The notes beneath the pieces are model-generated. The model saw nothing but the letters and a program-made list of their open reading frames with translations. It had not been told where the DNA came from and ran no database searches. Shown in pieces: positions 32,962 to 43,832 of a stretch of 64,000 bases of DNA. Location of the stretch: contig KZ111150.1 in NCBI GenBank assembly GCA_002077045.2, positions 1,023,211 to 1,087,210 on the forward strand, in the 5' to 3' direction. The number at the start of each line of letters is the position of its first letter. The first letter of the stretch is position 1. The DNA is from Rachicladosporium sp. CCFEE 5018 (lineage: Eukaryota; Ascomycota; Dothideomycetes; Cladosporiales; Cladosporiaceae). Position numbers and translations under genes: made by a program.

Positions 32962-33552
32962 TCAATTCTGACGTGGTTTCACGATGCCATCGTGTACGAT
33001 GTAGTATACGACCGTGCTGTCGTCGTCAAGAGTTGCTAGAAGCACCCTCTTCGTGGTGCGCCACTCGTTGACTTTGGCTTGTCCGTTCGCCAAATGGCCG
33101 TTCACTTGCTCGCCGAACAAGTCTTTTCCGCCATCGGCTGTGGGCACCAGGCTGACTTTATCGAACACCTCCCCAAATCGCCTCAGACTCCACTTCTCGC
33201 GTAGGTGAGTCGGCAGCACCCACTCCCTCTCGGGATGCACCTCTGGCATACCAGTCTTGCCCTCATCTTTTTGTCGCTGAAGCAGAGCAATCTGCTCGTC
33301 CGGGTGCACGTATAATCTTTGTGGAGGGAAACCCGTGATCAAGGGTCGAGGAAATGCATCGTCCGAGTCTTGAGCGTTGAAGTGAAGTCGCACGTCAGTC
33401 CAATTATGCTGGTATCGCAGGTTATGAGCAATCTGCAGAGCCAGGTGGTGGAGGTGGGATTGGTGGGACGATGTTGGCGGGGCAGGATTGGCGTCGATGA
33501 GCTTAGCCAACGCCGAGGGCTGCGGCGCCGCTGAAGGCAGCGGAGGAACCAT
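32962..33552 (-). CDS. SEN15: tRNA-splicing endonuclease subunit Sen15
   Basis: 196 residues, no intron. The C-terminal half has the Sen15 core: RLYVHPDEQIALLQRQ, EWVLPTHLREKWSLRRFGEVFD, then KRVLLATLDDDSTVVYYIVHDGIVKPRQN as the final strand and tail. Sen15 is a non-catalytic subunit that pairs with Sen34 in the heterotetramer that cuts introns from pre-tRNAs. The N-terminus (HLHHLALQIAHNLRYQHNWTDV) is a helix conserved in fungal orthologues. Complete. Divergent from the GNAT gene. Confidence 0.88.
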   Translation of the reverse strand: MVPPLPSAAPQPSALAKLIDANPAPPTSSHQSHLHHLALQIAHNLRYQHNWTDVRLHFNAQDSDDAFPRPLITGFPPQRLYVHPDEQIALLQRQKDEGKTGMPEVHPEREWVLPTHLREKWSLRRFGEVFDKVSLVPTADGGKDLFGEQVNGHLANGQAKVNEWRTTKRVLLATLDDDSTVVYYIVHDGIVKPRQN

Positions 33553-33983
33553 AGTCTTTGGTCATGCGTACGGAATTGAATGATAGTGGTGTTGGCTCTC
33601 AGTCACAGAAGCGCGGCTATTGGCGGCATTCCACGGCTGCAGCCCTACGAAACCCAACATTTTTGTGCCCACGAGGTTGTACCTGCATCGCCAAGCTCTC
33701 AATCGTGCCTTCCACACCAACACCGACTCCGAGGTGGAGGAAAGATTGACTAAGAGACGGAGTAGGCGTGTCGGCGTGTCTTTTCCTTGATCTCCTTTCC
33801 CCCTTTCCCTCGCACTCAACGATCCAGCTCAGCATCCAATTCCTCTAATCATCTGTCCGGCGGTCACAAGTTTGAATTACCTACAACCACAGCGAAGATC
33901 TTGGAGCCTCCTCCTATATTGAGTCTGAGCTGAGTAAGCGGAAGCATACTATCGGATCGCTTCTGACGCCTCGAATCGGCACC
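33553..33983. other. Divergent promoter between SEN15 and GNAT gene
   Basis: 431 nt. Contains a pyrimidine-rich stretch around 33780-33815. No gene seen. Confidence 0.55.
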
Positions 33984-34688
33984 ATGCCTTTCACTGTGTT
34001 TCCAGCAGAAGATGCCGACATGCACCGCATATTTGAGGTTGCTTCGTCTGCGTTCCAACGGAACGAGCCATTCTGGGACGCTTCATACCCCAAGCACTGG
34101 ACGCCCAAAGGCCGAAAGATAGGCGGCGACCGCTTCTTGGCCTACAAGCAGGCCGATCCTCTCACGAACTACTTCAAGGCAGTCGACAGCGAAACCGGAT
34201 CTATCGCCGGATTCGCAAAGTGGAACGTCTACCAAGACCGTTACGCAGATCGCCAAACAGCAAAGGGTGACTACTGGCCAAGCGAAGAGGAAAAGCAGTA
34301 CGCCCAACATCTCATCGACGAGTTCAACAAGGATCGTGTTGCGTATGTTGAAGCCGCGAAGGGCAATGTGGTAAACCTCGACATCCTCGCCATCGATCCT
34401 GCATTCCAGCGCCAAGGCGTTGGACACGAGCTTCTGGCATGGGGTTTGGAGAAGGCGGACGGATTGGACTTCGAGGTCATCGTGGAGAGCTCTGTATTTG
34501 GCAAGGGCCTCTACGAGAAGAACGGCTTCGTGTTCCAGAAGCAGGTGGAGCTGCCTCTGCCACCGCAGTGGGCAGATCGGTCGAAGAGTGCTTATGCATG
34601 GCTGATCCGACCACGGAAGTCAGCAATGCATGCAACGACTAACGGAAGCACGAACGGGCATTCATATGAGGGTAATGAATCGATCTAG
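33984..34688 (+). CDS. GNAT-family N-acetyltransferase
   Basis: 234 residues, no intron. It has the GNAT layout: an N-terminal strand-helix (MPFTVFPAEDADMHRIFEVASSAFQ), strands with IAGFAKW, then LDILAIDPAFQRQGVGHELLAWGLEKAD, where R/Q-x-x-G-x-G/A (QRQGVG, about residues 142-148) binds acetyl-CoA pyrophosphate, and a final YEKNGFVFQKQVELPLP. This resembles fungal small-molecule acetyltransferases. The acceptor is unknown. The last ~25 residues are Asn/Ser/Thr-rich and probably disordered. Confidence 0.82.
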   Translation: MPFTVFPAEDADMHRIFEVASSAFQRNEPFWDASYPKHWTPKGRKIGGDRFLAYKQADPLTNYFKAVDSETGSIAGFAKWNVYQDRYADRQTAKGDYWPSEEEKQYAQHLIDEFNKDRVAYVEAAKGNVVNLDILAIDPAFQRQGVGHELLAWGLEKADGLDFEVIVESSVFGKGLYEKNGFVFQKQVELPLPPQWADRSKSAYAWLIRPRKSAMHATTNGSTNGHSYEGNESI

Positions 34689-35160
34689 GGGGGAAATAAA
34701 TGGTACGCCTGGTTGAATGAGTGGTGTGTCGATCCTGAGTACCTATGAGCGGCGGACACGGTTTTGATATCGTCACGACCTATACAGATGATCAGCATAA
34801 ATCACTACATGTTGCTCAAATATCGAATTCTTCAGACGTGCATCCCGAAAGGTGCAGTTCCTCAGTGAAATGTGGATGTGTTGTAGAGCCATACATACAG
34901 ACGCCAAGCAAATTGCCACATGAAGTGAAACCCAACTCAGCACCTCACCGGTTCGGTGTAGTCGAACTTCACCTTCCACTGCACTTCACACCCATCATAA
35001 AGCTTCCCTGATCCCAACTGTTGTCACTCATTACACCACAGTGCCAGATCTGGAATCTCAACGGACAGCATCTCGTGGCAGCATTGCACATTCGACTGGT
35101 AGCACACAAACGCATTTCATCAAAATCACAAGCGACATTACAACGGCAGTATCTGTGGTG
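34689..35160. other. Intergenic region upstream of helicase gene
   Basis: 472 nt. An 88-codon plus-strand frame at 34745-35011 is open in both copies with few changes, but has no recognisable motif; probably 5' region of the helicase gene. Confidence 0.45.
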
Positions 35161-35803
35161 ATGAGCACGCCACACCCATCCAACAACGATGCGGTGACCA
35201 ACGAAGATGAAGTCCTCAATAGCTGGGATGCTGAGTCCGGCGAAGACACTGACCCCAAATCAAACGATGATGAGTCGGGATCTAGCCAGAGCGACGATGC
35301 AGAGAGCGATGCAGACGGCGAGGAGAGTGACGCTTCGTCAGAGGTCGACTCAGACGTCGATCTAGAGAACGAAGACGATGAGGCTAAGGAGAAGCGCGTT
35401 GCCTTGACCTACAAAAAGCTCCTCTCACGACGAGTCGATCTGATCGGCGACTATGCCGGTAGCGAACTCTTCCTCCTCGATGGTGACTCCATGCTGTTAC
35501 GCTGTTTTGACGATAAGAACTTGGACTTTGCAAATGGTCTCCAGCAACTACATGCAGTATACACCGTCGAGTACTTCTTACATGCCATGGTTCAACGCAA
35601 AGCCAACTTCCACATCGCCTTCTTCGACAGCAACCGAGGACTATGTCTCCCACCTTCCGCAGACAAGGCGAACGCACCGAAATACTTCCTGACTCGAGCG
35701 GCTATCATCCGCCACCTCCAGATCAACCTCAGGAAAGCGCATCCCACCGTCAAGGTCCACGTCTTTCCGACATACAAGTCAGATGAGTTTGCCGACTACT
35801 TAC
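35161..35803 (+). CDS. DDX60-like helicase, N-terminal fragment (copy B, broken by gap)
   Basis: The first 214 codons of the gene described at 61009-64000. Residues 1-75 are very acidic; the PIN-like region follows and the frame is cut at the contig end in DEFADYL. A few residues differ from copy C (for example N/D, G/E, S/P in the acidic part, G/C and N/T further on). The truncation coincides with the N run, so it is not evidence for a pseudogene. Confidence 0.8.
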
Positions 35804-35903
35804 NNNNNNNNNNNNNNNNNNNNNNNNNNNNNNNNNNNNNNNNNNNNNNNNNNNNNNNNNNNNNNNNNNNNNNNNNNNNNNNNNNNNNNNNNNNNNNNNN
35901 NNN
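35804..35903. other. Assembly gap, 100 N
   Basis: Exactly 100 N. It falls inside the helicase on the left, and on the right the sequence restarts at the equivalent of 10094. Confidence 0.99.
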
Positions 35904-36839
35904 CTTGTCGGGGCAGCTTGCTATCCGTGATGCTAGGTGGTCGATAGTGCCGCAGGCCATATGCTTTTGCGCAGCACGTCTGACGAGTTTATGCATACGT
36001 CTGTCCGCCACCTGGAACCGTGGCCACCACTTCGACCTTGATTCTATGCACTTTCACTTCAGTTCTTGCCACAGTCGCCTTTCGATTCTTCTCACAGATC
36101 TTGCTCGAGGCATTTCCACAGGGTCACGAGGCAGCTTAGCCACAAACGCGGGTGTACCTTTGTTCTTGCAGCCAGCTAGCCAGTGGGAACGCCAGGCGAG
36201 GGCGTGCGCATGAGGGTCATCCCAGCATCTTCGCGAGGAGCAACTCGGCAGATCAGCGTATGCTGACACTGGCCCGGTGCATCGTCCAGGAGCAGCAGTC
36301 CTACACGAACATCACCGAGATCACTTTACCTGCTCAACACTCGCGGACATTCGCGACATTGCCACCGCCTTGCTGCCTCTTCGATTCTCGCAAAACAGGT
36401 GCATCGCTTCGGTTTGCTGACGTCATCGGTACCTTGGCGAAGGTCCGGGACCGTCCGCTTGCCGAACCTACGATCGGTGAGACTCTTCAGCCATCGATGC
36501 CGTTCTTTGCGATGCCTCTCTGAGTCGCGGACGGCATCAGACCTCCATTCTCAAATCAAGTCTTCTACTGCGCTGTCGCGTTTGCCACCAGGCTACAGCA
36601 TCTGTTACGCGGTGTTTGTCGACTCCCGATATTAATATTGCTCATACCCCCATCACCTAGGCAGCGCACAGACTGCGTCCTTGACTCTTGCGACACACCG
36701 CTACAAGTACATACCCCTTGGACGCCGACTTCACCCTCCGGACCACCTTAAATGCACTCAGGTGCCATCACTATCTCATCTTACGACGCATCACCAGCCA
36801 CGGCTTCTCACGGGAAAAGCGTTTGTTTCACGAGCAGAA
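35904..36839. other. Intergenic region upstream of J-protein (copy C)
   Basis: Matches 10094-11027 with scattered substitutions. No gene seen. Confidence 0.55.
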
Positions 36840-38666
36840 ATGGCGACGGAGTTGCCACCAGACCCATACCTCGCGCTCGCTGTGGCTAGAGATGCCACGG
36901 CGGGCGCCATCAAGACCTCCTACCGGAAGCTGGTACTGAAGTTTCACCCCGACAAAGTCGCGGATGAGGCTCAGAAGCAGATTGCTTCAGATCAGTTTCA
37001 CAAGATTCAGACTGCATATGAGATCATCGGTGACGAGGACCGACGGGCGCGCTATGATGCTCAGTGTAAGCTCGCTGAGCTGCGGAGAGAAGTTATGGAG
37101 AGGCAGGGCCCGAGTGGCCCACGCGTAGATGTGCGGACTACTGCGTATCGCATGCCTACCGACTCACCTGGGAGAACCGTGTTCACATCGCGTGGACCGG
37201 AGCGGTCTGACAGAGCCCATGTGGAGGAGCGAAGACCGTTTGACACGGAGTACTTCGATCGACCTAGAGCGAGCACACGGAAAGACTACGACTATGAGCG
37301 ACCTAAGAGGAGCTCACCACGCAACGACAGGGAGCGTGTCAGGCCCACTACAACACGCCAGGATACGAAGGAGAACGAGAAGCATCGACAGCGGGAGAAG
37401 GTGAAGCAAGCTAGCAAAGATGTGAAGCGTGATCGAGGTGCTAAATACGCGTATGCCGAGCCTGGCAGCGATTCAGATGACAGCCCTGGCGACGCTTCAC
37501 GACGACGTAGAGATCCGTTAGAGGATCCACGACGTGCGAGGGACGCCTACTATGAGCAGGCGAGGAGGCAGCAGGAAGAGAACCTACGAGGTGCGTTTAT
37601 GGATGAGCGAGTGAAGAAGATGTTCACGGATGTCGATACTGCAAAGGACTACATCCAGCGGTCAAGAGCACCATCTGCCAGGCAGTATCCCGAGATCGCA
37701 GACGAAAGGCCACCTCCTGTACGGCAAGGCTCGAAGAACGACAAGATCGAATACATCAGGCGCAGCGAAGGCGGCAAGCCGCCTGCCATGGTGCGACGCG
37801 GATCGAGCAAGCCGAGTGTCGTGGAGCGCGACGATGAGGATCTTGTTCGACATACAACACGCAAAGAGCATAGGCGACGTGCAAGCGACGAGACGGACGA
37901 TGCGATCCGTCGCCCACCGACCCTCACACAGTCGAGATCTGCACCGGGCAACATTCGCCTGCCGCAAGACGAGCCTCGACGCTCATACTCCCTACAGACT
38001 GACTTCGACACCAAGGACGCGACTCGACCACCTAGTGTACGCCGAGCGGATAGTATGCCTCAACAACCCACCTCACGGAGACCAGCGAAGCCATCCACGC
38101 TGCGCAACACCGAGATCATAGACGGGTACCCGACACCTAGCGTCACGCCAGATTCGCCCACGAATCCGGCTTCGAAGTACCAATACGGTAGGGAGTACGC
38201 TGATGACGTGGAGTACCCAACACCAGCCGGCTATCGCACCGAAGTGCGCGAGCCCGTCAGCCGCAAGTTCACTCGCTCCCCATCTCCTATGAAGGAAGAG
38301 CGACCACGAGCAGCTTCGTCTCGCATGGCTCCCTCTGCAGCTCGACCTACCCCGATCAACACACGCACTACCTCCTACAAAATCACGCCGCAAGGTTCCC
38401 ACGAGGAAGATCGCCCGTCAATGTCGCGTCACGAGAGCAGTCGCTCGGCAGCGCCGCTGTACGGAGAAGTCCCGACGACCCGATCACCGAGGCCGATTGC
38501 CAGATACTCACCTTCCGAGGAGGATGGCAGATATGGGAGAGAGTTCCGACCGGAGCAGGTCAGGGTGCAGAGCGGGTATAGCACTAGTGCGAGCCGTCGG
38601 GGAAGCGAGCAGCGGCCGGGTTATAGTCGGCAGGGGAGCTTCGCGAGTCCTGTGTCTGCACGATGA
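36840..38666 (+). CDS. J-domain protein with disordered tail (copy C)
   Basis: 608 residues, J-domain with HPD unchanged; the dozen or so differences from 11028-12854 fall in the disordered tail (for example D/N, L/V, E/L, D/E). See that entry. Confidence 0.82.
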   Translation: MATELPPDPYLALAVARDATAGAIKTSYRKLVLKFHPDKVADEAQKQIASDQFHKIQTAYEIIGDEDRRARYDAQCKLAELRREVMERQGPSGPRVDVRTTAYRMPTDSPGRTVFTSRGPERSDRAHVEERRPFDTEYFDRPRASTRKDYDYERPKRSSPRNDRERVRPTTTRQDTKENEKHRQREKVKQASKDVKRDRGAKYAYAEPGSDSDDSPGDASRRRRDPLEDPRRARDAYYEQARRQQEENLRGAFMDERVKKMFTDVDTAKDYIQRSRAPSARQYPEIADERPPPVRQGSKNDKIEYIRRSEGGKPPAMVRRGSSKPSVVERDDEDLVRHTTRKEHRRRASDETDDAIRRPPTLTQSRSAPGNIRLPQDEPRRSYSLQTDFDTKDATRPPSVRRADSMPQQPTSRRPAKPSTLRNTEIIDGYPTPSVTPDSPTNPASKYQYGREYADDVEYPTPAGYRTEVREPVSRKFTRSPSPMKEERPRAASSRMAPSAARPTPINTRTTSYKITPQGSHEEDRPSMSRHESSRSAAPLYGEVPTTRSPRPIARYSPSEEDGRYGREFRPEQVRVQSGYSTSASRRGSEQRPGYSRQGSFASPVSAR

Positions 38667-39260
38667 AGAGGTACTGGCATTGCAATTGAACAGGTCTGAA
38701 GCGCCTCGGAATGAGTTTTTCACCGCGACCTTGCAACTAAGTCTGGCAACTTAGCATCGATATGGTGCAAAGCGCGATCGCAAAGATGCAGTGTATCGTT
38801 CCGGCGGCGCTGTGAGACGCAGATGCTGCCGTCGAGGAGGACTTGCATCCGCAACGAAGCCGACATCGCGTCGCGATGTGGTAGTGAGGTTGAGCCTGAG
38901 CTCATATGGAAGGTAGAACAGAACTCTATGTACTCATGGGCGAAAGGGTGATCAGAGGTGGCGCAATGGAGGAACTTGGCAAGGGGGCGGATCAGGGGCG
39001 TCGGTGCAGGACTCACTACGCTCGCGCAGAACATTCAAGGGGTGATTGGAACAGCTCGCCCGCAGCAGTGGCTTGCAGCTAGTACATTCTGTTGGACAGT
39101 AACGACTTTAATGAACATTATAAGATTCTTCCGGTAGACCAATCCAATATTATCACCTTCTATCTCGCAGTGATCTCAATTTTCCCTCTCATTTCACGTA
39201 CACAGTCAACCGCTGATTTGACTAGCTATCTATCTCGTGCATCTACAGTATTGCGGCGGC
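38667..39260. other. Intergenic region between convergent genes (copy C)
   Basis: Counterpart of 12855-13450. No gene seen. Confidence 0.55.
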
Positions 39261-40205
39261 TTAGTCTCGCCTCCGCGGTCGTTCGTCGGGCGATCGAGTC
39301 CGCCTACGAGCCTTGTCGCTCCTCTCTCGCTGTCTGCCGTGGTCTGAATCTGAAGACTCGCGCCTCTTGTGCTTCGATCGCTCCTGCTCGGCACCCGACG
39401 AACTCCGCCGTCTTCGCTCGTCGTCACGTCGTGATCGATGGCTGTGCGATTTGCGTTTCTTGTCTTCACTCTCCTCGTCCCGCTTCCGCACTCCATGGCC
39501 ATTCATCCTCTGCTTGTGCCTGACATCGTCCTCCGAGCGATCTCGCCGTGCCTTATGCCCGCGCCGTCGCTCGTCCCGCGACCGATCGCGACTTCTGCGC
39601 CTCGGCTTCGCGACAGCCAGCGCCTTCAACGCCTCCGCAACCTCTTCCCGCTTCTCCTTGATCAGATAAGCTTTCATCGGATCCTCCTCGTCGCCCTCTC
39701 GCAGCAGCTTCGCCAGCTCTACCTCCTCTCTTAGCTGCGCTCTCGGTGCCTCTACGTCCTCACTGATCCGTCGTCTCTTCCGTCTGCCCTCTTCCATCTC
39801 AGCCACCTCCTCCACTGCCTCCCCATTGCCATCCTCCAGCCCCTCGCCTTCTATTTCCCCTTCCTTCAATGTATACCGACAGTGATCCACCCCCAACACC
39901 CTCCCCATAACCCCCGCCCCACTCAAATTATCGACCGCCAAATCGCAGCTCCGCTGATCCTCATACTTCAGGAATGCAAACCCGCGACTCTTGCCGGTCT
40001 CTTTGTCGCGCACCAAGTTGAGATGCACTGGATTGCCGTACTGGGAGAAGATTGTGAGGATGTCACCTTCGGAGAGCTCGAAGGGGAGGCCGCCAACGTG
40101 GATGTAGGCTGTGTCGCGGTAGTCGGTGTGCCAGGAAGCATTTGGGGGAACGATCTTCTCGAGTTCGGTGGCGTTTAGGCGCTCGATTTGGCGGACGGAT
40201 TGCAT
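39261..40205 (-). CDS. IST3: Ist3/Snu17-like U2 snRNP RRM protein (copy C)
   Basis: 314 residues, one more than copy B. The RRM and lead are unchanged, but the RS/RD-rich tail (about residues 195-300) has many substitutions plus small compensating indels; for instance the block after HRSRRDDER reads differently in the two copies. Confidence 0.87.
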   Translation of the reverse strand: MQSVRQIERLNATELEKIVPPNASWHTDYRDTAYIHVGGLPFELSEGDILTIFSQYGNPVHLNLVRDKETGKSRGFAFLKYEDQRSCDLAVDNLSGAGVMGRVLGVDHCRYTLKEGEIEGEGLEDGNGEAVEEVAEMEEGRRKRRRISEDVEAPRAQLREEVELAKLLREGDEEDPMKAYLIKEKREEVAEALKALAVAKPRRRSRDRSRDERRRGHKARRDRSEDDVRHKQRMNGHGVRKRDEESEDKKRKSHSHRSRRDDERRRRSSSGAEQERSKHKRRESSDSDHGRQRERSDKARRRTRSPDERPRRRD

Positions 40206-40672
40206 TGTTGACAGGTCAGGAAGGCCAGCTTATCACTACAGACCACTCTCAGCGAGCATGTGTCCCTGGGAGAATGATTTGGAATGTCATATCTGAGCTT
40301 CAAGAAATGTAGTCTAAGTCGCGCTTGCTTGTGACAGTCAGGGTCCACTCGCGGCGGAAATGCCCCGCTGTGCTCCAGTTGCGAAACATCATCACTTGAG
40401 CATTGCTGAAGCAACAACAAACAATCGTGCTGCCTGAAGACTTACTAGCGGCACTGCTATACGCTCGCTACTCTGCTGATTTCAGGGCATGCCAACGAGT
40501 CCCGTCGACCAACACCGAGGAATCGTAGTGCAAGGACAAGGCTGGTAAACACACGCGAATCCACCTCGGACTAGATCAATCAGCCTGACCTCCAGTGACC
40601 TTCAGACACACCGAACTCTCTTTCCGAACCAACCTACCGACATCCTGGTCTGAACGGTGAACAAACGCCATC
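40206..40672. other. Divergent promoter IST3/EB1 (copy C)
   Basis: Counterpart of 14393-14858. No gene seen. Confidence 0.55.
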
Positions 40673-41544
40673 ATGGGTGAATCAAGGTCAAATTTATCTC
40701 GCGCTCTTCCCTACCAAGTGCAAGACTAACACCACCCTAGACAAGAACTCCTCACCTGGCTGAACGGCCTCCTCCAACTCAACATGACCAAAGTAGAACA
40801 ATGCGGCACCGGCGCCGCCCTCTGCCAAATCTACGACTCCATCTTCCTCGACGTCCCCATGTCTCGCGTCAAATTCAACGCAAACGCCGAGTACGCCTAC
40901 CTCGAGAACTTCAAAATCCTCTCGTCGACCTTCCGCAAACACCATGTAGACCGCCCCGTAGCGGTGGAGCAGCTGGTGAAGTGCAAGATGCAGGATAATC
41001 TGGAGTTTCTGCAGTGGACGAAGAGGTATTGGGATCAGTATTTCCCTGGCGGGGAGTATGATGCTGTGGGACGGCGGAAGGGTGTGGCTGCCTCCTTACC
41101 TGCCACTGGCAATTCGCGGACAAGCGGGGCGGGGACTGGGGCTGCGGCTGCGAGGAGGCCTGTAGGCGCTGCTGCTGGGGCTGGGGCGCCAAGGACGAGG
41201 AGTCGGCAGGCAGGTCTTGGGGGTGGGCAGGCGAGTGCGGCGTTGCAGACGAAGAATGCGGAGTTGATGGACACTGTGCAGGGGCTTGAGAGGGAGAGGG
41301 ACTTTTACTTCAGCAAGCTGAGGGATATTGAGCTGTTGATTCAGCAGGCTATGGAGGCTGATCCGGCGTTGGAGGAGGATGAGGGTAGCTTGTTGAAGCA
41401 AATACAGACGATATTGTACTCGACGGAGGTAAGTGCTTGCCCAAGACGATCATTGAGGTGTCGTAGCTGATTTTCCAACAGGAGGGCTTCGAGATACCCC
41501 AAGATGCAGAGGGCGAGCCCGTGGGTGAAGAAGAGACGTTTTGA
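40673..41544 (+). CDS. BIM1: EB1-family microtubule plus-end protein (copy C)
   Basis: Exons 40673-40686, 40741-41428 and 41482-41544, same structure as 14859-15730 including the 14-nt first exon. Essentially the same 254-residue protein; one visible change is G/R in the Ala/Gly linker. Confidence 0.9.
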
Positions 41545-42068
41545 GGCGCCCTTTTTGCATGATACCCAGCATTAGATCTCGCTGCTACTCGGCAGCTGTG
41601 CTTTGAGCGTCTCGATACAGGGACGTGCAGACGAGTAGCTAGAGCTCCGAAAGCGATAGAATGGCTGCGCCACTATGTATGCTACCGCACTGCTGAGCTG
41701 TCTTCCTCCGCTGGTGCAGACTATTGACATTGCTGATCGTCTCTTGCCTCGCAATACGGTCTGAAATAAGTGTCCCCACGAGTAGCTCCTGCGTCTTTAT
41801 ATCTCTGCGACCTACCTTCTGGTTCTCGCATCAGTTTGGCCATTGTGTTACTGCGGGCGCGATCCCGATTCACTTCATGCGTAGTTGCGTAAGCGCGTCG
41901 AACTCGCGTGAGGTCCAAGCTTCTGCAAACGCACGCGACATCTCTCGTTGCACCGACTTGTCCTCCTCCCACCGCCACCTTCAGTAGCTCGACTTGCTAA
42001 GAACAGGGTAACACTCAGGTGTATACCGTGCTACGTAGGTACATCTAGTATCAAGTCCAAACTGCAAT
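41545..42068. other. Intergenic region EB1 - CCCH gene (copy C)
   Basis: Counterpart of 15731-16254. No gene seen. Confidence 0.55.
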
Positions 42069-43712
42069 ATGAATGGCCATATGGACGACCTTACGGACAA
42101 GCTCGAGGCTTTTCGTGAATCTGATAGAGAACGAGATGCTCTTGTAACCGACTTAATCAAGAAGTACGCCGACCTACAGGAGAAGTACCGCGAAAAGTGC
42201 GATGACTACGATGATGCGGTCGAGTCGCGAAGGACTCACCAGAGGAATGCTGGCGACGCTGCTAGAGAGCTGCAGTCTTTACGCCAGACATCTGTGAGCA
42301 CGCTGCAGACCGCCACGATTAAGAGCAACGCTGACTTCTCTTCAGGGCAGCAATCCTTTTGTTCTGGTCATGCTAGATGGGGATGGAGCGATTGTAGGTC
42401 ACCTGATGATCAGAAATACTGCACTAGGCTGACAACCATTCAAGTTTGACGATTATCTATACTCCCAGGGCCGAGATGGCGGCACCGAAGCCGCTGCTCA
42501 ATTACAGTTGGAGATTAGAAACCAGCTGAAGACGCTGTACCCAGACTCCGCAACGGGCGACTGGCAGATCCTCGTCAATGTTGTCCTCAATGTCCATGGC
42601 CTGGGGACCAAGTTGGCTTCATGCGGCATATTCAACACTGCTACCGATCTGCAGGCCTTCGGTCGTGCATTCGGCTTAGCACAACCTCTCTTCAACTTTA
42701 TCGATGTCGGCAGCGGCAAGGAGCGTGCAGATCATAAGATCCGCGAGACACTTCGACTCTTCATGCCAATGCCACAGTGCAAGCATGTCTTCTTCGGACC
42801 CTGCTCTGATAATGGCTATCTGCCAGTACTCACGCCCTACAAGCGTGACAGTCTCGTCTTGTCACGCATCACACTCATTGAGACTCGATCTGCGGAGCCA
42901 GGTTTCGTCGATCTAGGCTTCCGTATGGTAAGATTTCCGACCATCTTCCGCGAGACCAACCTTCCAGACTATCGAGTAAGGCCCGCCGCTTCCGTTGCTA
43001 TAACGGCAGCACCAACAACAATACCGATGCGCTCTGCTAGTAACATGCAAGTTGCAGCCCAATCATTCGTTCCACAACAGCAGGCTGCTCCTGGCGCGCC
43101 CACCGCTCAGACTCGCCGGAGCCCAGCGCCCTCGACCGACTCCGCTGCCTCGAGTACCTGGGCCAAAGTCGGTAAACCTGGCGCCGATAGCAAGACTATC
43201 GACATTGCGCCCAAAAAGAAGACGCAACGCCCCTTCCTCTATCTTAATGTCGACGATGAACGCATCGACACCGCCATCCCGAAGCCTGACCACATGGCCC
43301 TGAAGCGATTCGACGCTCGCGTCAAGGATTTCGGCAAGTGTTGCAACGACTACTACCTATTGGGTAAGTGTGCTCTAGGCGAGGAGTACTGCGACTACAT
43401 TCACAATGAGAAGCTCACGCCCGGTGAGCTGCTTGTACTGAAACACAAGGCTCGCTCGCGGTCATGCCCCATGCGCCATAGTTGCAGGGAAATTTCGTGT
43501 ACTTACGGCCATAATTGTAATCGTGGTAAGGCGTGTCTGATGGATCAGTGCTGGTTTGCTGATACGCACAGCATGGATATGGTGAGTCGAACCTATTGAA
43601 ACGATCGAGCGAGTCGCTGCTAACGAGATCGCAGGAGCCTGCGAAGAAAGTCTACGAAGACGGGTCTGAAGAGTGGATTCAGTCTTACTTAGATAAATTC
43701 CACAAGGGTTGA
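42069..43712 (+). CDS. NYN-like domain plus CCCH zinc-finger protein (copy C)
   Basis: Exons 42069-42293, 42346-42393, 42445-43581 and 43635-43712; 495 residues. DGDGA, DHKI and SDNGY blocks and all finger Cys/His are kept. Differences from copy B are mostly in the linker (for example SIATPAPPTT versus SVAITAAPTT). Confidence 0.78.
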
Positions 43713-43832
43713 TGCCCTGACAGGTGTTTGTTCAGACAATTAGATGTCGCGGCCTGTCGACGATACCATAGTGTGACAATCAGGTACAGCCTGGCGCGAG
43801 GAACAGCAATTGACATCACTACTACTTCTTTC

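Larger units (their letters stand above)
10094..35803. repeat. 25.7-kb duplicated block, copy B
   Basis: Matches 35904-61651 gene for gene and in the same orientation. The offset drifts only between 25,810 and 25,854, so differences are substitutions and small indels. Both ends of the visible match coincide with contig ends, so true limits are unknown. Confidence 0.95.

Noticed and set aside
35804..35903. Helicase copy B as a pseudogene made by duplication
   Set aside because: The frame is cut by the N run itself, and no inactivating change is visible in the 214 codons present.
35041..36213. 390-codon frame joining the helicase N-terminus to sequence after the second gap
   Set aside because: It reads through 100 N into intergenic sequence; the real helicase continues as in copy C after 61651.
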